From NCBI GenBank assembly GCA_963707695.1, contig CAVPQY010000004.1:682001-746000 (forward strand): a stretch of DNA of 64,000 nt, read 5' to 3'. The stretch comes from JAOPZW01 sp963707695. GTDB taxonomy: Bacteria; Actinomycetota; Thermoleophilia; Solirubrobacterales; Solirubrobacteraceae. This document shows, in pieces, positions 17,750 to 25,932 of the stretch. Every line of letters begins with the position of its first letter. Within the stretch, counting starts at the first letter, position 1. Made by a program: the position numbers and the translations under genes. The notes beneath the pieces were generated by a model, which had not been told where the DNA came from, ran no database searches, and saw nothing but the letters and a program-made list of their open reading frames with translations.

Positions 17750-18931
17750 TCAGGCGGGCCGTGCGAGCCCGCGCGCGCGCCGCGGCGGGCGACGGCGCAC
17801 CCCCTGGCGGGGCGGGCGGTCGGCGGCCAGCGCGCGCTCGACCACGGCGGCCACCCCGCGGCGGAACTCGAGCTCGTCGAAGCGGCGGGCGTTGGCCACG
17901 CAGGCCTGCGGATCGACCGCGAGCGCGTCGAAGCGCTGCACGGCCTCGACGAGCGACGCCGGCTCTGGGCCGGAGAAGAACGTGCCCGTCACGCCTTCGA
18001 GGACGGTGTCGCAGACGCCCCCCTCGTCGAGGGCGATGACGGGCCGGCCGGCGGCCTGGGCCTCGACCGCGGCGATGCCGAACTCCTCCTTGGCCGTCAC
18101 GACGAGCGCGCGGGCGCGCTGGAGGGTGCGCGCCGTGTCGGCGTCGGTGAGCCGGCCCGCGAAGCGGATCGTGGGCCCGGCCAGGCGCTTGAGGCGGCGC
18201 TCGTCGGGCCCGTCGCCCACGACCACGAGCGGGAGCCGCAGGCGGTTGAAGGCCTCGACGGCCACGTCGAGGTGCTTGTGGGGCACGAGCTCGCTGAGCG
18301 TGACGTACGCGTCGCCGACCTCGACGCCGGCGCCCGCCGCGAACCGCGTCGTCTGCACCGGGGGGTGCAGGACGTCGGCGTCGCGGCCGAAGAACCGCTG
18401 CATCCGCTTGCGCGTCGTCTCGGAGTTCGCGATGTAGACGTCGACGCGCTGGGCGGCGATCCAGTCCCACTGGCGCCAGCGCTGGAAGATCAGCCGCAGC
18501 GCCGCGCGGGTCACCGGGTCGCGGCGCGCGAGCGTCTCGTCGCGCGCGTTCCAGGCGTAGCGGAACGGGTTGTGGCAGTAGCAGACGTGGACGGCGTCCT
18601 CGTCCGGGATGACGCCGTGGGCCCAGGCGCTCGAGCTCGACAGGACCAGGTCGTAGCCGCGCAGGTCGAGGGACTCCATGGCCGCGGGGTACAGCGGCAG
18701 CAGGGCGCGGAAGGACCGGGCCGTCGGGTGGAGCGCCTGGAGGAACGAGGGCTTGACGGTGCGGTGCGCGAAGCGGCCCTCGGTGCCCTTGGGATCGTAG
18801 ACCGCCGTGAAGACGTCGGCCTGCGGGAAGAGGTCGCACAGCGACAGGAAGACGCGCTCCGCTCCACGGAGGTCGAGCAGGAAGTCGTGGACGAGCGCGA
18901 CGCGCGCTCCCTTGGCGGCAGCCTCCGGCAC
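17750..18931 (-). CDS. GT4 glycosyltransferase
   Basis: A 393-residue GT-B glycosyltransferase, cytoplasmic or peripheral. VALVHDFLLDLRGAERVFLS is the N-terminal acceptor-side loop; HVCYCHNPFRYAWN, YIANSETTRKRMQRFFGRD, VTLSELVPHKHLDVAVEAF, VVGDGPDERRLKRLAG and TAKEEFGIAAVEAQAAGRPV (the donor-binding EX7E block) follow in order. The C-terminal 25 residues are basic. GTG at 18931 is 9 bases after TAGGGT, so leaderless. Divergent from the next GT4 gene. Donor and acceptor unknown. Confidence 0.92.
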   Translation of the reverse strand: MPEAAAKGARVALVHDFLLDLRGAERVFLSLCDLFPQADVFTAVYDPKGTEGRFAHRTVKPSFLQALHPTARSFRALLPLYPAAMESLDLRGYDLVLSSSSAWAHGVIPDEDAVHVCYCHNPFRYAWNARDETLARRDPVTRAALRLIFQRWRQWDWIAAQRVDVYIANSETTRKRMQRFFGRDADVLHPPVQTTRFAAGAGVEVGDAYVTLSELVPHKHLDVAVEAFNRLRLPLVVVGDGPDERRLKRLAGPTIRFAGRLTDADTARTLQRARALVVTAKEEFGIAAVEAQAAGRPVIALDEGGVCDTVLEGVTGTFFSGPEPASLVEAVQRFDALAVDPQACVANARRFDELEFRRGVAAVVERALAADRPPRQGVRRRPPRRARGLARPA

Positions 18932-18940
18932 TGTCGGCGA

Positions 18941-18946
18941 ACCCTA
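18941..18946 (-). promoter_or_regulatory. -10 hexamer of the minus-strand GT4 gene
   Basis: Minus-strand TAGGGT, 9 bases before GTG 18931. Confidence 0.5.
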
Positions 18947-19029
18947 CCGAGGTGCGAGCGGCGGCCCGGCCGGTCCCGGCGCCTGCAAGCCCGCGCCCAC
19001 GGGTCCGGCCCCGCGGGACCCGGCGCGGG

Positions 19030-19035
19030 TAGGGT
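19030..19035 (+). promoter_or_regulatory. -10 hexamer of the GT4-GT2 pair
   Basis: TAGGGT, 10 bases before ATG 19046. It is identical to the divergent hexamer at 18941-18946. Confidence 0.5.
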
Positions 19036-19045
19036 CCGCGGCCGC

Positions 19046-20128
19046 ATGCGGGTCGTGGTCGACGGGCGGTCGCTGACCACGGGGCGGGGCGTCGCCCGCT
19101 TCGTGCGCTGCGTCCTGGACGCGCTCGCCCCGGCGGCGCCCGACGTCGAGCTCGTCGCGGTGGTCCCCGGGCGGGCGCCGCTGGCCGGCGCGCCCGCCGG
19201 CGTGCGACTCGTGCGGACGGCCCTGCCCTCGCAGGCGGTCTTCGGGGCCGCCGCGCTCACCGGCCGTCCCCGGCTGGACCGCCTGGCCGGCGGCGCCGAC
19301 GTCGTGTGGGTGCCGGCCCCGGCGCCCGTCGCGGTGTCGGCCGGCGTCCCCGTCGTCCTGACCGTCCATGACCGCGCCTGGGAGCACCGCCCCGCCGACT
19401 ACACCCGCTACGAGCGCCTGTTCCACCGCCTCGCGCGCCCGCGGGCGACGGCCGCGCGGGCCGCCGCCGTGACGGCGGTCTCGGCGGCCGTGCGCGACGA
19501 CGTGGCCGCGGCCTGGTCGCTCGACCCCGCCCGCCTGCACGTCGTCCACCCCGGGCCGGGCCTGCCGCGCGCGCCGGCGGGGGTCCGGGCCGGCGGCCCG
19601 GCGCCGGCGCCCGCCCGGCCGTACCTCCTCGCGGTGGGCGCGCTCGAGCCCCGCAAGGCGCCCGCGGTGCTCGCCGAGGCCTACCGGCGCGCCGTCGCGG
19701 GCGGCCTCGACGCCGACCTCGTCGTGGTCGGCTCCGGTCGCCTGGAAGGGGTCCTGCGCGACGTCCCCGGGATCCGCCTGGCGGGCGCCGTCGCCGACCC
19801 GGAGCTCGACGCGCTCTACGCCGGGGCCCTCGCGCTCGTGCACCCCGCGCTCATGGAGGGCTTCGGCCTGCCGCCGCTCGAGGCGGCCCTGCGCGGCGTC
19901 CCCACGGCGGGCTCGGACCTGCCGCCGCTGCGCGAGACGCTCGGCGACGCCGCGCTGCTCGTGCCGCCCGGCGACGCGGGCGCGCTGGCGGCGGCGCTCG
20001 TCCGGCTCGGCGCCGACCCGGCGCTCCGGGACCGCCTGGGAGCGGCCGCCGGCGGGCGCGCCGCGGGCTTCACGTGGGAGCGCACCGCGGCCGGACTGCT
20101 CGCCGTCCTGCGGGAGGCGGCCCGGTGA
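19046..20128 (+). CDS. GT4 glycosyltransferase
   Basis: A 360-residue GT-B enzyme. MRVVVDGRSLTTGRGVARFV resembles mannosyl- and rhamnosyl-transferases with a short N-terminal domain; VVLTVHDRAWEHRPADYTRY, AAVTAVSAAVRDDVAAAW, PYLLAVGALEPRKAPAVLAE, VVVGSGRLEGVLRDVPG and HPALMEGFGLPPLEAALRGV (the EGFGLPPLE donor motif) are all clear. No frameshift. Its stop overlaps the start of the GT2 gene as GTGA, so the two enzymes are probably made together. Confidence 0.93.
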   Translation: MRVVVDGRSLTTGRGVARFVRCVLDALAPAAPDVELVAVVPGRAPLAGAPAGVRLVRTALPSQAVFGAAALTGRPRLDRLAGGADVVWVPAPAPVAVSAGVPVVLTVHDRAWEHRPADYTRYERLFHRLARPRATAARAAAVTAVSAAVRDDVAAAWSLDPARLHVVHPGPGLPRAPAGVRAGGPAPAPARPYLLAVGALEPRKAPAVLAEAYRRAVAGGLDADLVVVGSGRLEGVLRDVPGIRLAGAVADPELDALYAGALALVHPALMEGFGLPPLEAALRGVPTAGSDLPPLRETLGDAALLVPPGDAGALAAALVRLGADPALRDRLGAAAGGRAAGFTWERTAAGLLAVLREAAR

Positions 20129-21000
20129 GCGTCACCGTCGTCGTCGTCACGCACGAGTCGGCCGCCGACCTCCCGCCGCTGCTGGGCTCGGTCGCCGCGC
20201 ACCTCGGCCCCCACGACCCCCAGGTCGTGGTCGTGGACTCCGGCTCGACCGACGGCTCGCCCGCCCTGGCCGCGGCCGCGGGCGCCGAGGTCGTGCGCCT
20301 CGACGGCAACCCGGGCTTCGGTGCGGCCAACGACGCGGGCGTCGAGCGCGCCCGCCACGACGTCACGATCCTGCTCAACCCCGACTGCGAGCTGCGCGAC
20401 GACGGGCTCCTGCGGCTGGCGGACGAGGCCCGCGGGCGCGACGCGCTGCTCGTCCCGCGGCTGCTGAACACGGACGGGAGCGTCCAGCGCTCCGCCCACC
20501 CGCGCCCGGGCACCGCGGCCGGGCTCGTGGCGGCGCTCGTGCCGCCCCGGGCGCTGCCGCGCGCGGCGCGCGAGGCGCTCGAGCCCTACCGCAGCGACCG
20601 GCCGCGCCCGGTCGGGTGGGCGATCGCCGCCTGCGTCGTCGCGCGCACGGCGCTCCTGCGGCGGCTGGGCCCCTTCGACCCCGGCGCGTTCCTCTTCTAC
20701 GAGGACCTCGACCTCTGCCTGCACGCGGCCGCGGTCGGCGCGCCGACCGAGCTGCGGCCCGGCGTCGCCGTCGTCCACCACGGCTCGCGCTCGACCGCGC
20801 CGGCGTTCGGGGGCGAGGCCTTCGCGCTCCAGGCGCAGCGGCGACGCGCCGTCGTCGGCGCCCGGCTGGGACCGCGGGCGCTGGCCGCCGACGACGCCGC
20901 GCAGGCGCTGACGTTCGGCCTGCGGGCGCTCGCCGGCCGCGAGCGCGCCAGGAACCTGGGGCACCTGCGGGCCCTGCGCGCCGCCCGCCGCGACGGGTAG
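20125..21000 (+). CDS. GT2 glycosyltransferase
   Basis: A 291-residue GT-A enzyme of the rhamnosyltransferase-like GT2 group. VTVVVVTHESAADLPPLLGS, QVVVVDSGSTDGSPALA, NPGFGAANDAGVERA and TILLNPDCELRDDGLLRL (the DXD-equivalent region) are present; RPRPVGWAIAACVVARTALL and DPGAFLFYEDLDLCLHAA (the ED base motif) complete the fold. GTG at 20125 overlaps the preceding stop. Probably acts with its GT4 partner on the same surface glycan. Confidence 0.93.
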   Translation: MSVTVVVVTHESAADLPPLLGSVAAHLGPHDPQVVVVDSGSTDGSPALAAAAGAEVVRLDGNPGFGAANDAGVERARHDVTILLNPDCELRDDGLLRLADEARGRDALLVPRLLNTDGSVQRSAHPRPGTAAGLVAALVPPRALPRAAREALEPYRSDRPRPVGWAIAACVVARTALLRRLGPFDPGAFLFYEDLDLCLHAAAVGAPTELRPGVAVVHHGSRSTAPAFGGEAFALQAQRRRAVVGARLGPRALAADDAAQALTFGLRALAGRERARNLGHLRALRAARRDG

Positions 21001-21009
21001 CCCCGCCCC

Positions 21010-22017
21010 ATGGCCGACACGCGCTTCTGGTTCGCCGCCTCGACGGAGGAGTTCCTCCCGTCCGAGCTCGTCGAGCAGGCGAAGGCCGCCGAGCGTGCGG
21101 GCTTCGACGGGCTGGCCAGCTCGGATCACTTCGCGCCCTGGTGGCCCGAGGGGAAGGCGACGCAGGCGTGGGTGACGCTCTCCGCGATCGGCGCCGCCAC
21201 GGGCGCCTCGCTCCCGCTGGGCACGAGCGTGACCCCGATCGTCCACCACTACCACCCGGGCCTGGTGGCGCAGGCCTTCATGAGCCTCGAGGAGCTCTAC
21301 CCGGGCCGGGTCTTCCTCGGCGCCGGCTCCGGCGAGGCCCTCAACGAGGTGCCGCTCGGCGCCGACTGGCCGTCGGTGGGCGAGCAGATCGAGCGCCTCG
21401 ACCAGGGCCTCGAGGCGATCCGCCGGCTCTGGGACGGCGAGACGGTGACGATGGACGCCGGGTGGTTCCGCCTCAAGGAGGCCAGGCTCTACACGCGCAG
21501 CGACCGGCGGCCGGACCTCTACGTCTCCGCCTTCGGCCCCAGGGCCGCGCAGGTCGCCGCCAAGCACGGCGACGGCCTGTGGACGCTCGGCGACCCCGAG
21601 CAGGCGCCCGAGGTCGTCGACGCCTACAAGGAGGCCTGCGCGAAGCACGGGCGCGAGCCGGGCGAGATCATCCTCCAGGCCGGCTTCCACCTCGGCGACG
21701 ACGAGGAGCGCGCGATCCGCACGGCGCGGACCTGGAAGGCGACGCAGCTGCCGGAGATGTACCGGGACGATCTCCACGACCCGGCCGAGATGCTGCGCCG
21801 CGCCGACGAGCAGCTGAGCGACGAGGAGTTCGCCCACGAGGGCTTCCTGGTCGGCGCTGACGCGGGCGAGCACGTGGAGCGCCTCCAGCGGCTGCGCGAC
21901 GTGGGCGCCACCGTGATCTGCCTCCAGCTCATCGGCGCCGACGACGCGCTGGGCTCGATCCGCCGCTATGGCGACGAGGTGCTCCCGCAGCTCCGCGGCG
22001 CCCGCGCGGGCGCCTGA
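21010..22017 (+). CDS. F420-dependent dehydrogenase, Fgd-like LLM family
   Basis: A 335-residue TIM-barrel luciferase-like enzyme, almost exactly the size of Mycobacterium Fgd1. FWFAASTEEFLPSELVEQAK, FDGLASSDHFAPWWPEGKAT, LPLGTSVTPIVHHYHPGLVA, RVFLGAGSGEALNEVPLGAD and YVSAFGPRAAQVAAKHGDGL match the Fgd/TIGR03557 group that binds the deazaflavin F420. The substrate could be glucose-6-phosphate, an alcohol or a hydroxylated lipid. It starts 10 bases after the GT2 stop, so it may be part of that transcript. It suggests the host makes F420; no cofactor gene lies in the window. Confidence 0.88.
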   Translation: MADTRFWFAASTEEFLPSELVEQAKAAERAGFDGLASSDHFAPWWPEGKATQAWVTLSAIGAATGASLPLGTSVTPIVHHYHPGLVAQAFMSLEELYPGRVFLGAGSGEALNEVPLGADWPSVGEQIERLDQGLEAIRRLWDGETVTMDAGWFRLKEARLYTRSDRRPDLYVSAFGPRAAQVAAKHGDGLWTLGDPEQAPEVVDAYKEACAKHGREPGEIILQAGFHLGDDEERAIRTARTWKATQLPEMYRDDLHDPAEMLRRADEQLSDEEFAHEGFLVGADAGEHVERLQRLRDVGATVICLQLIGADDALGSIRRYGDEVLPQLRGARAGA

Positions 22018-22034
22018 GCCGCGGGCCGGCCGGG

Positions 22035-22790
22035 CTAGAAGAGCCCGAGCTGCTCGACCGGGACGTCGGCCGGAGCGGCCGGAGCGGCCGGGGCGTCGGG
22101 CAGACCGTCGGCGCGGTCCGCGCGCCGGGCCTCCGGCGGCGGCTCGGCCTCGACCGCCCCGAGCTCGGGCATCGGCTCGGGCGCGGGCGGCTGCTCCGGC
22201 TCGGGCAGCGCGAGGAGCCCGGGCAGCCGGCCGAAGTCCCGCCGGAGGACCTCCACGTTCGCGGGCGTGTAGAGCGCCGCGGCCGGGTGGAAGAGCGGGT
22301 AGAGCCGCACGGCCCGCGGGCCGATGACCCGCACCTCGTCACGGCCGTGGAGCCGCGTGATGCCCGTGGGATCGCCGCGCAGGAGCTTCGTCGCGAAGTT
22401 GCCGAGCGTGCAGACGACGCGCGGCCGGACGAGCTCGAGCTGGCGGAAGAGGTACTCCTGGCAGTGCTCGATCTCGTCGGGGTGCGGGTCCCGGTTGCCG
22501 GGCGGCCGGCACTTCAGCGTGTTGACGATGAAGACCTGCTCGCGGGCGAGCCCGATCTCGCCGAGGAGCTGGTCGAGCAGCCGGCCGGCCTGGCCCACGA
22601 AGGGCAGGCCCTGCTCGTCCTCGTGACGTCCGGGCGCCTCCCCCACGAACATGAGGTCGGCGTCGGCGTGGCCCGCGCCGAAGACGACGGTACGGCGGGT
22701 CGCGGCCAGCTCGGGGCAGCGGGTGCAGCCCCGCGCCTGGCGCAGGACGTCCTTGAGCGCCTCGCGGCGCTCCTCCGGGGTGGGCGGCAC
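22035..22790 (-). CDS. type-4 uracil-DNA glycosylase with clamp-binding C-terminus
   Basis: A 251-residue Fe-S UDG that removes uracil from DNA. QARGCTRCPELAATRRTVVF gives two cluster cysteines; CRPPGNRDPHPDEIEHCQEY gives the others. Catalytic block: FVGEAPGRHEDEQGLPFVGQ; second motif YPLFHPAAALY. The domain ends near residue 195; then a 55-residue linker rich in Pro, Glu and Ala leads to the last residues EQLGLF, which match the bacterial sliding-clamp binding motif QLxLF. GTG at 22790 lies 7 bases after TAGCAT. Family assignment is firm; clamp binding is an inference. Confidence 0.94.
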   Translation of the reverse strand: MPPTPEERREALKDVLRQARGCTRCPELAATRRTVVFGAGHADADLMFVGEAPGRHEDEQGLPFVGQAGRLLDQLLGEIGLAREQVFIVNTLKCRPPGNRDPHPDEIEHCQEYLFRQLELVRPRVVCTLGNFATKLLRGDPTGITRLHGRDEVRVIGPRAVRLYPLFHPAAALYTPANVEVLRRDFGRLPGLLALPEPEQPPAPEPMPELGAVEAEPPPEARRADRADGLPDAPAAPAAPADVPVEQLGLF

Positions 22791-22797
22791 CCCGCCG

Positions 22798-22803
22798 ATG
22801 CTA
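22798..22803 (-). promoter_or_regulatory. -10 hexamer of the UDG gene
   Basis: Minus-strand TAGCAT, 7 bases before GTG 22790. Confidence 0.5.
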
Positions 22804-22821
22804 GTCCGCCCTGCGGCGAGC

Positions 22822-22827
22822 TACCAT
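22822..22827 (+). promoter_or_regulatory. -10 hexamer of the pan operon
   Basis: TACCAT, 50 bases before ATG 22878. Unlike most promoters here it leaves an untranslated leader of roughly 40 bases. Confidence 0.4.
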
Positions 22828-22877
22828 GGAGGCACCAGAGGACGCGACCGGCATCCCGGACGGGAGCTGGACCGGCA

Positions 22878-23717
22878 ATGGACACCACTTCGACGCGCGA
22901 TCCGCGCACCTGTGCGGTCATCGGCCCCGGACGGCTCGGGCGGGCCCTCGTGGCCGCGCTCCGGCGCGGTCCCACCGCTCCCCCGGGCGCTCCGGCCGTC
23001 CCCGCCGGCGTTTCCACCGCGCCCTCCGGGTGGACCGTCGCGGGCCCGTTCGGTCGCGACGACGCCCACCGGGCCGCCGCCGCCGACGTCGTGCTGCTCT
23101 GCGTCCCCGACGCCGCCATCGCCGAGGCGGCCGCCGCGCTGCCGCCCCGCCCCGGCCGCCTCGTCGGGCACTGCTCCGGGGCGACCGGGCTCGACGTGCT
23201 CCTGCCCCACGAGGGCTTCTCGCTGCACCCGCTCATGACCGTGACCCGGCGCGGCGCGGACCTCCGCGGCGCCGGCGCCGCCGTCGACGGGGCCACGCCG
23301 CGCGCGCTGGACGCCGCCCGCTCGCTGGCCGCCGCGGTCGGGCTGCGCGCCGTCCGCGTCGCGCCCGAGGACCGCGCCGCCTACCACGCGGCGGCCTCGG
23401 TGGCCTCGAACCTGCTCGTGACGCTCGAGGCCGCGGCCGAGCGGCTGGCCGCGAGCGCCGGCGTGGACCGTGCCCTCCTCGTGCCGCTCGTGCGCGCCAC
23501 GGTCGAGAACTGGGCCGCGCACGGCCCCGAGGCGGCGCTCACGGGGCCGGTGGCCCGCGGGGACGAGGACACCGTGGCGCGCCAGCGCGAGGCCGTCGCC
23601 GACCGTGCGCCGGAACTCGTCGAGGCCTTCGACGTCCTCGTCGAGGCCACGCGCGCCCTGGCGGGCCGGCCGACACGCGCGGCCGGCGCCGCCCTCGCGG
23701 AGGTCGTGCCGGCATGA
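22878..23717 (+). CDS. Rossmann-fold DUF2520 protein preceding panC
   Basis: A 279-residue NAD(P)-binding protein. CAVIGPGRLGRALVAALR is the dinucleotide loop; VVLLCVPDAAIAEAA and GRLVGHCSGATGLDVL follow; FSLHPLMTVTRRG is the conserved DUF2520 block; the C-terminal half is helical (AAYHAAASVASNLLVTLEAA). The layout recalls ketopantoate reductase and hydroxyisobutyrate dehydrogenases. Its stop overlaps the panC start as ATGA. From memory, the same arrangement occurs in Mycobacterium tuberculosis (Rv3603c next to panC and panD). It may provide or regulate a step of pantothenate synthesis; not proven. Confidence 0.82.
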   Translation: MDTTSTRDPRTCAVIGPGRLGRALVAALRRGPTAPPGAPAVPAGVSTAPSGWTVAGPFGRDDAHRAAAADVVLLCVPDAAIAEAAAALPPRPGRLVGHCSGATGLDVLLPHEGFSLHPLMTVTRRGADLRGAGAAVDGATPRALDAARSLAAAVGLRAVRVAPEDRAAYHAAASVASNLLVTLEAAAERLAASAGVDRALLVPLVRATVENWAAHGPEAALTGPVARGDEDTVARQREAVADRAPELVEAFDVLVEATRALAGRPTRAAGAALAEVVPA

Positions 23718-24574
23718 GGACCGCGCGGACCGTCGCCGACCTGCGCGCCGCGCTGCTCCAGCCGCGCCGTGCGGGGCGCTCGATCGGGCTGGTGCCGACC
23801 ATGGGCGCGCTGCACGACGGGCACCTCGCGCTCGTGCGCGCCGCTCGCGCGGCCTGCGACGTCGTCGTCGTCTCGCTCTTCGTCAACCCCGCGCAGTTCG
23901 AGGACGCCGGCGACCTGGCCGCCTACCCGCGCGACGAGGCCCGCGACGCCGCTCTGGCGCAGGAGGCCGGCGCCGACGTGCTCTTCGCGCCCGCGCCCGC
24001 CGAGGTCTACCCGCCGGGCTTCGCCACGACCGTGGCGGTCGACGGCCCGCTCACCGCCTCGCTCGAGGGCGCCCACCGCGGCGCGGCGCACTTCGCGGCC
24101 GTGGCCACCGTGGTCACGAAGCTCCTGAACATGGCCCAGCCCGACGTCGCCTTCTTCGGCCAGAAGGACGCCCAGCAGGTCGTCGTCGTCCGCCGCGTCG
24201 TGCGCGACCTCGACCTGCCCGTCCGCATCGAGGTGGTGCCGACCGTCCGCGAGCCCGACGGCCTGGCGCTCTCGAGCCGCAACGTCCACCTGCGCGACGG
24301 CGACCGCGAGCGGGCGCTGGCGCTCAGCGCCGCCCTCGACGTCGCCCGCGAGCGCCTGGAGCGCGGCGAGCGCGACGCGACGGCCGTGGCCCGCGCGGGC
24401 GCCGCCGCGATGCGCGAGCGCGGCGTCGACCCCGAGTACCTGGCCGTCGTCGACCCGCTCACGCTCGCGCCACTGGACGCCGTCGACGGCGCCGCCCTCG
24501 TGGCGGTGGCCGCCCGGGTCGGGCCCACGCGCCTCATCGACAACGTCGTCGTCGAGCTCCCCGAGAGGTCCTGA
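23714..24574 (+). CDS. panC: pantothenate synthetase PanC
   Basis: Condenses pantoate with beta-alanine using ATP. A 286-residue cytidylyltransferase-like enzyme: VPTMGALHDGHLALVRAA carries the HxGH equivalent (HDGH); VSLFVNPAQFEDAGDLAAYP, FFGQKDAQQVVVVRRVVRDL and EPDGLALSSRNVHL (KMSKS-like) are intact. ATG at 23714 overlaps the DUF2520 stop; panD follows after 2 bases. No frameshift. Confidence 0.97.
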   Translation: MRTARTVADLRAALLQPRRAGRSIGLVPTMGALHDGHLALVRAARAACDVVVVSLFVNPAQFEDAGDLAAYPRDEARDAALAQEAGADVLFAPAPAEVYPPGFATTVAVDGPLTASLEGAHRGAAHFAAVATVVTKLLNMAQPDVAFFGQKDAQQVVVVRRVVRDLDLPVRIEVVPTVREPDGLALSSRNVHLRDGDRERALALSAALDVARERLERGERDATAVARAGAAAMRERGVDPEYLAVVDPLTLAPLDAVDGAALVAVAARVGPTRLIDNVVVELPERS

Positions 24575-24576
24575 GC

Positions 24577-24960
24577 ATGCGCCGCACGCTGCTGAAGTCG
24601 AAGGTCCACCGTGCGACGGTCACGGGCAGCGACCTGCACTACGTCGGGTCGATCACCCTCGACCCCGACCTGCTCGAGGCGGCCGACATCCTGCCCCACG
24701 AGCAGGTCGACGTCGTCGACGTCGACAACGGCGCGCGCTTCACGACGTACGCCATCGAGGGCGAGCGCGGCTCCGGGACCGTCCAGATCAACGGCGCCGC
24801 CGCCCGCCTCGTCCACACGGGCGACACCGTGATCGTCATCTCCTACGCCCTCTACGACGCCGACGAGCTGGCCTCCCACGAGCCCAGGGTCGTGCACGTC
24901 GAGGCGGGCACGAACCGCATCACCACCATCGACGCCGAGGCGGCGACGCTCCTCGCGTGA
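24577..24960 (+). CDS. panD: aspartate 1-decarboxylase PanD
   Basis: Makes beta-alanine from aspartate. The 127-residue proenzyme has MRRTLLKSKVHRATVTGSDL at the start and the self-cleavage site in LHYVGSITLDPDLL (Gly-Ser bond; the serine becomes the pyruvoyl group). INGAAARLVHTGDTVIVISY is the conserved C-terminal block. Starts 2 bases after panC. Confidence 0.97.
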   Translation: MRRTLLKSKVHRATVTGSDLHYVGSITLDPDLLEAADILPHEQVDVVDVDNGARFTTYAIEGERGSGTVQINGAAARLVHTGDTVIVISYALYDADELASHEPRVVHVEAGTNRITTIDAEAATLLA

Positions 24961-24995
24961 GCGCGACGACCGACGGCAGAGAGGAACCACCAGCC

Positions 24996-25889
24996 ATGTC
25001 CACCGCACCGCACGTCCAGGTCCCGGCCGACGCCTCGCGCCTGCCGATGACGCTCCCGCGGCTGGCCGAGAAGAAGGCCCTCGGCGAGCCCGTCGTCATG
25101 GTCACCGCGTACGACTTCCCCAGCGCCCGCGCCGCCGAGGCGGCGGGGGTCGACCTGGTCCTCGTCGGCGACTCCGGGGCGATGACCGTCCTGGGCTACG
25201 ACTCGACCGTGCCGGTCACCCTCGAGGAGCTGCTCGTCCTCGCCCGCGCCGTGCGCCGCGGGCTGCGGACCCCGTTCCTCGTCGGCGACCTGCCCTTCGG
25301 CTCCTACGAGGTCAGCGACGAGCAGGCGGTCACCACCGCGTTCCGCTTCGTCAAGGAGGCCGGCTGCGACGCCGTCAAGCTCGAGGGCGGCGGCCCGACC
25401 TCGGTGGCGCGCGCCCGCGCGATCGTCGCCGCCGGCATCCCGGTCATGGGCCACGTGGGGCTCACGCCGCAGACCTCGACCGCGCTGGGCGGCTACCGGG
25501 CGCAGGGGCGCACGGCGGCCGCGGCCGAGCGGATCGCGGGCGAGGCGCTCGCCCTCCAGGAGGCCGGCTGCTTCTCGCTCGTGTTCGAGGCGATCCCGTC
25601 GGCGGTCTCCGAGCTCCTGATGGACCGCCTCGAGGTCCCCGTGATCGGCATCGGGGCCGGCCCCGCGGTCGACGGCCAGGTGCTCGTCTTCCACGACCTG
25701 CTCGGCATCCGCGAGGGGCTCGGGGCGAAGTTCGTCAAGCGCTACGCGAACCTCCAGGACGAGATGGTGGCGGGCGTCGCGGCCTTCGCGGACGACGTGC
25801 GGGGCCGCCGCTACCCGGGGCCCGAGCACGGCTACTCGATGCCCGCGGAGGAGCTCATGGAGCTCCGGACGTCGCTCGGGGGACGTTGA
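24996..25889 (+). CDS. panB: 3-methyl-2-oxobutanoate hydroxymethyltransferase PanB
   Basis: Makes ketopantoate from ketoisovalerate and methylene-tetrahydrofolate. 297 residues, TIM barrel: MVTAYDFPSARAAEAAGVDL, VLVGDSGAMTVLGYDSTVPV (Mg site), GCDAVKLEGGG, GHVGLTPQTSTALGGYRAQG and FEAIPSAVSELLMDRLEVPV (catalytic Glu) are present. ATG at 24996 has AGAGGA 11 bases before it, one of the few clear ribosome sites here. The PHO box of the next operon overlaps its stop. Confidence 0.97.
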   Translation: MSTAPHVQVPADASRLPMTLPRLAEKKALGEPVVMVTAYDFPSARAAEAAGVDLVLVGDSGAMTVLGYDSTVPVTLEELLVLARAVRRGLRTPFLVGDLPFGSYEVSDEQAVTTAFRFVKEAGCDAVKLEGGGPTSVARARAIVAAGIPVMGHVGLTPQTSTALGGYRAQGRTAAAAERIAGEALALQEAGCFSLVFEAIPSAVSELLMDRLEVPVIGIGAGPAVDGQVLVFHDLLGIREGLGAKFVKRYANLQDEMVAGVAAFADDVRGRRYPGPEHGYSMPAEELMELRTSLGGR

Positions 25890-25917
25890 CACCCCGTTCA
25901 CGCCGCCTTCACGTCTA
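25885..25917 (+). promoter_or_regulatory. PHO box: three 11-base direct repeats
   Basis: GTTGACACCCC at 25885, GTTCACGCCGC at 25896 and CTTCACGTCTA at 25907 are three direct repeats spaced exactly 11 bases apart, ending at the -10 hexamer. This matches the PhoP-binding PHO boxes known from Streptomyces (11-base units based on GTTCAC). The first unit overlaps the panB stop codon. It places the DUF47-pit operon under phosphate control, which suits its function. Confidence 0.7.
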
Positions 25918-25921
25918 CCAT
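25916..25921 (+). promoter_or_regulatory. -10 hexamer of the DUF47-pit operon
   Basis: TACCAT, 11 bases before ATG 25933. The adjoining PHO box covers the -35 region, as expected for an activated promoter. Confidence 0.55.
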
Positions 25922-25932
25922 CGCGGGCCGAC

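Noticed and set aside
14307..21000. The glycan gene cluster as a recently acquired island.
   Set aside because: Base composition, promoter style and GTGA overlaps match the neighbouring housekeeping genes, and no integrase, tRNA junction or transposase is nearby.
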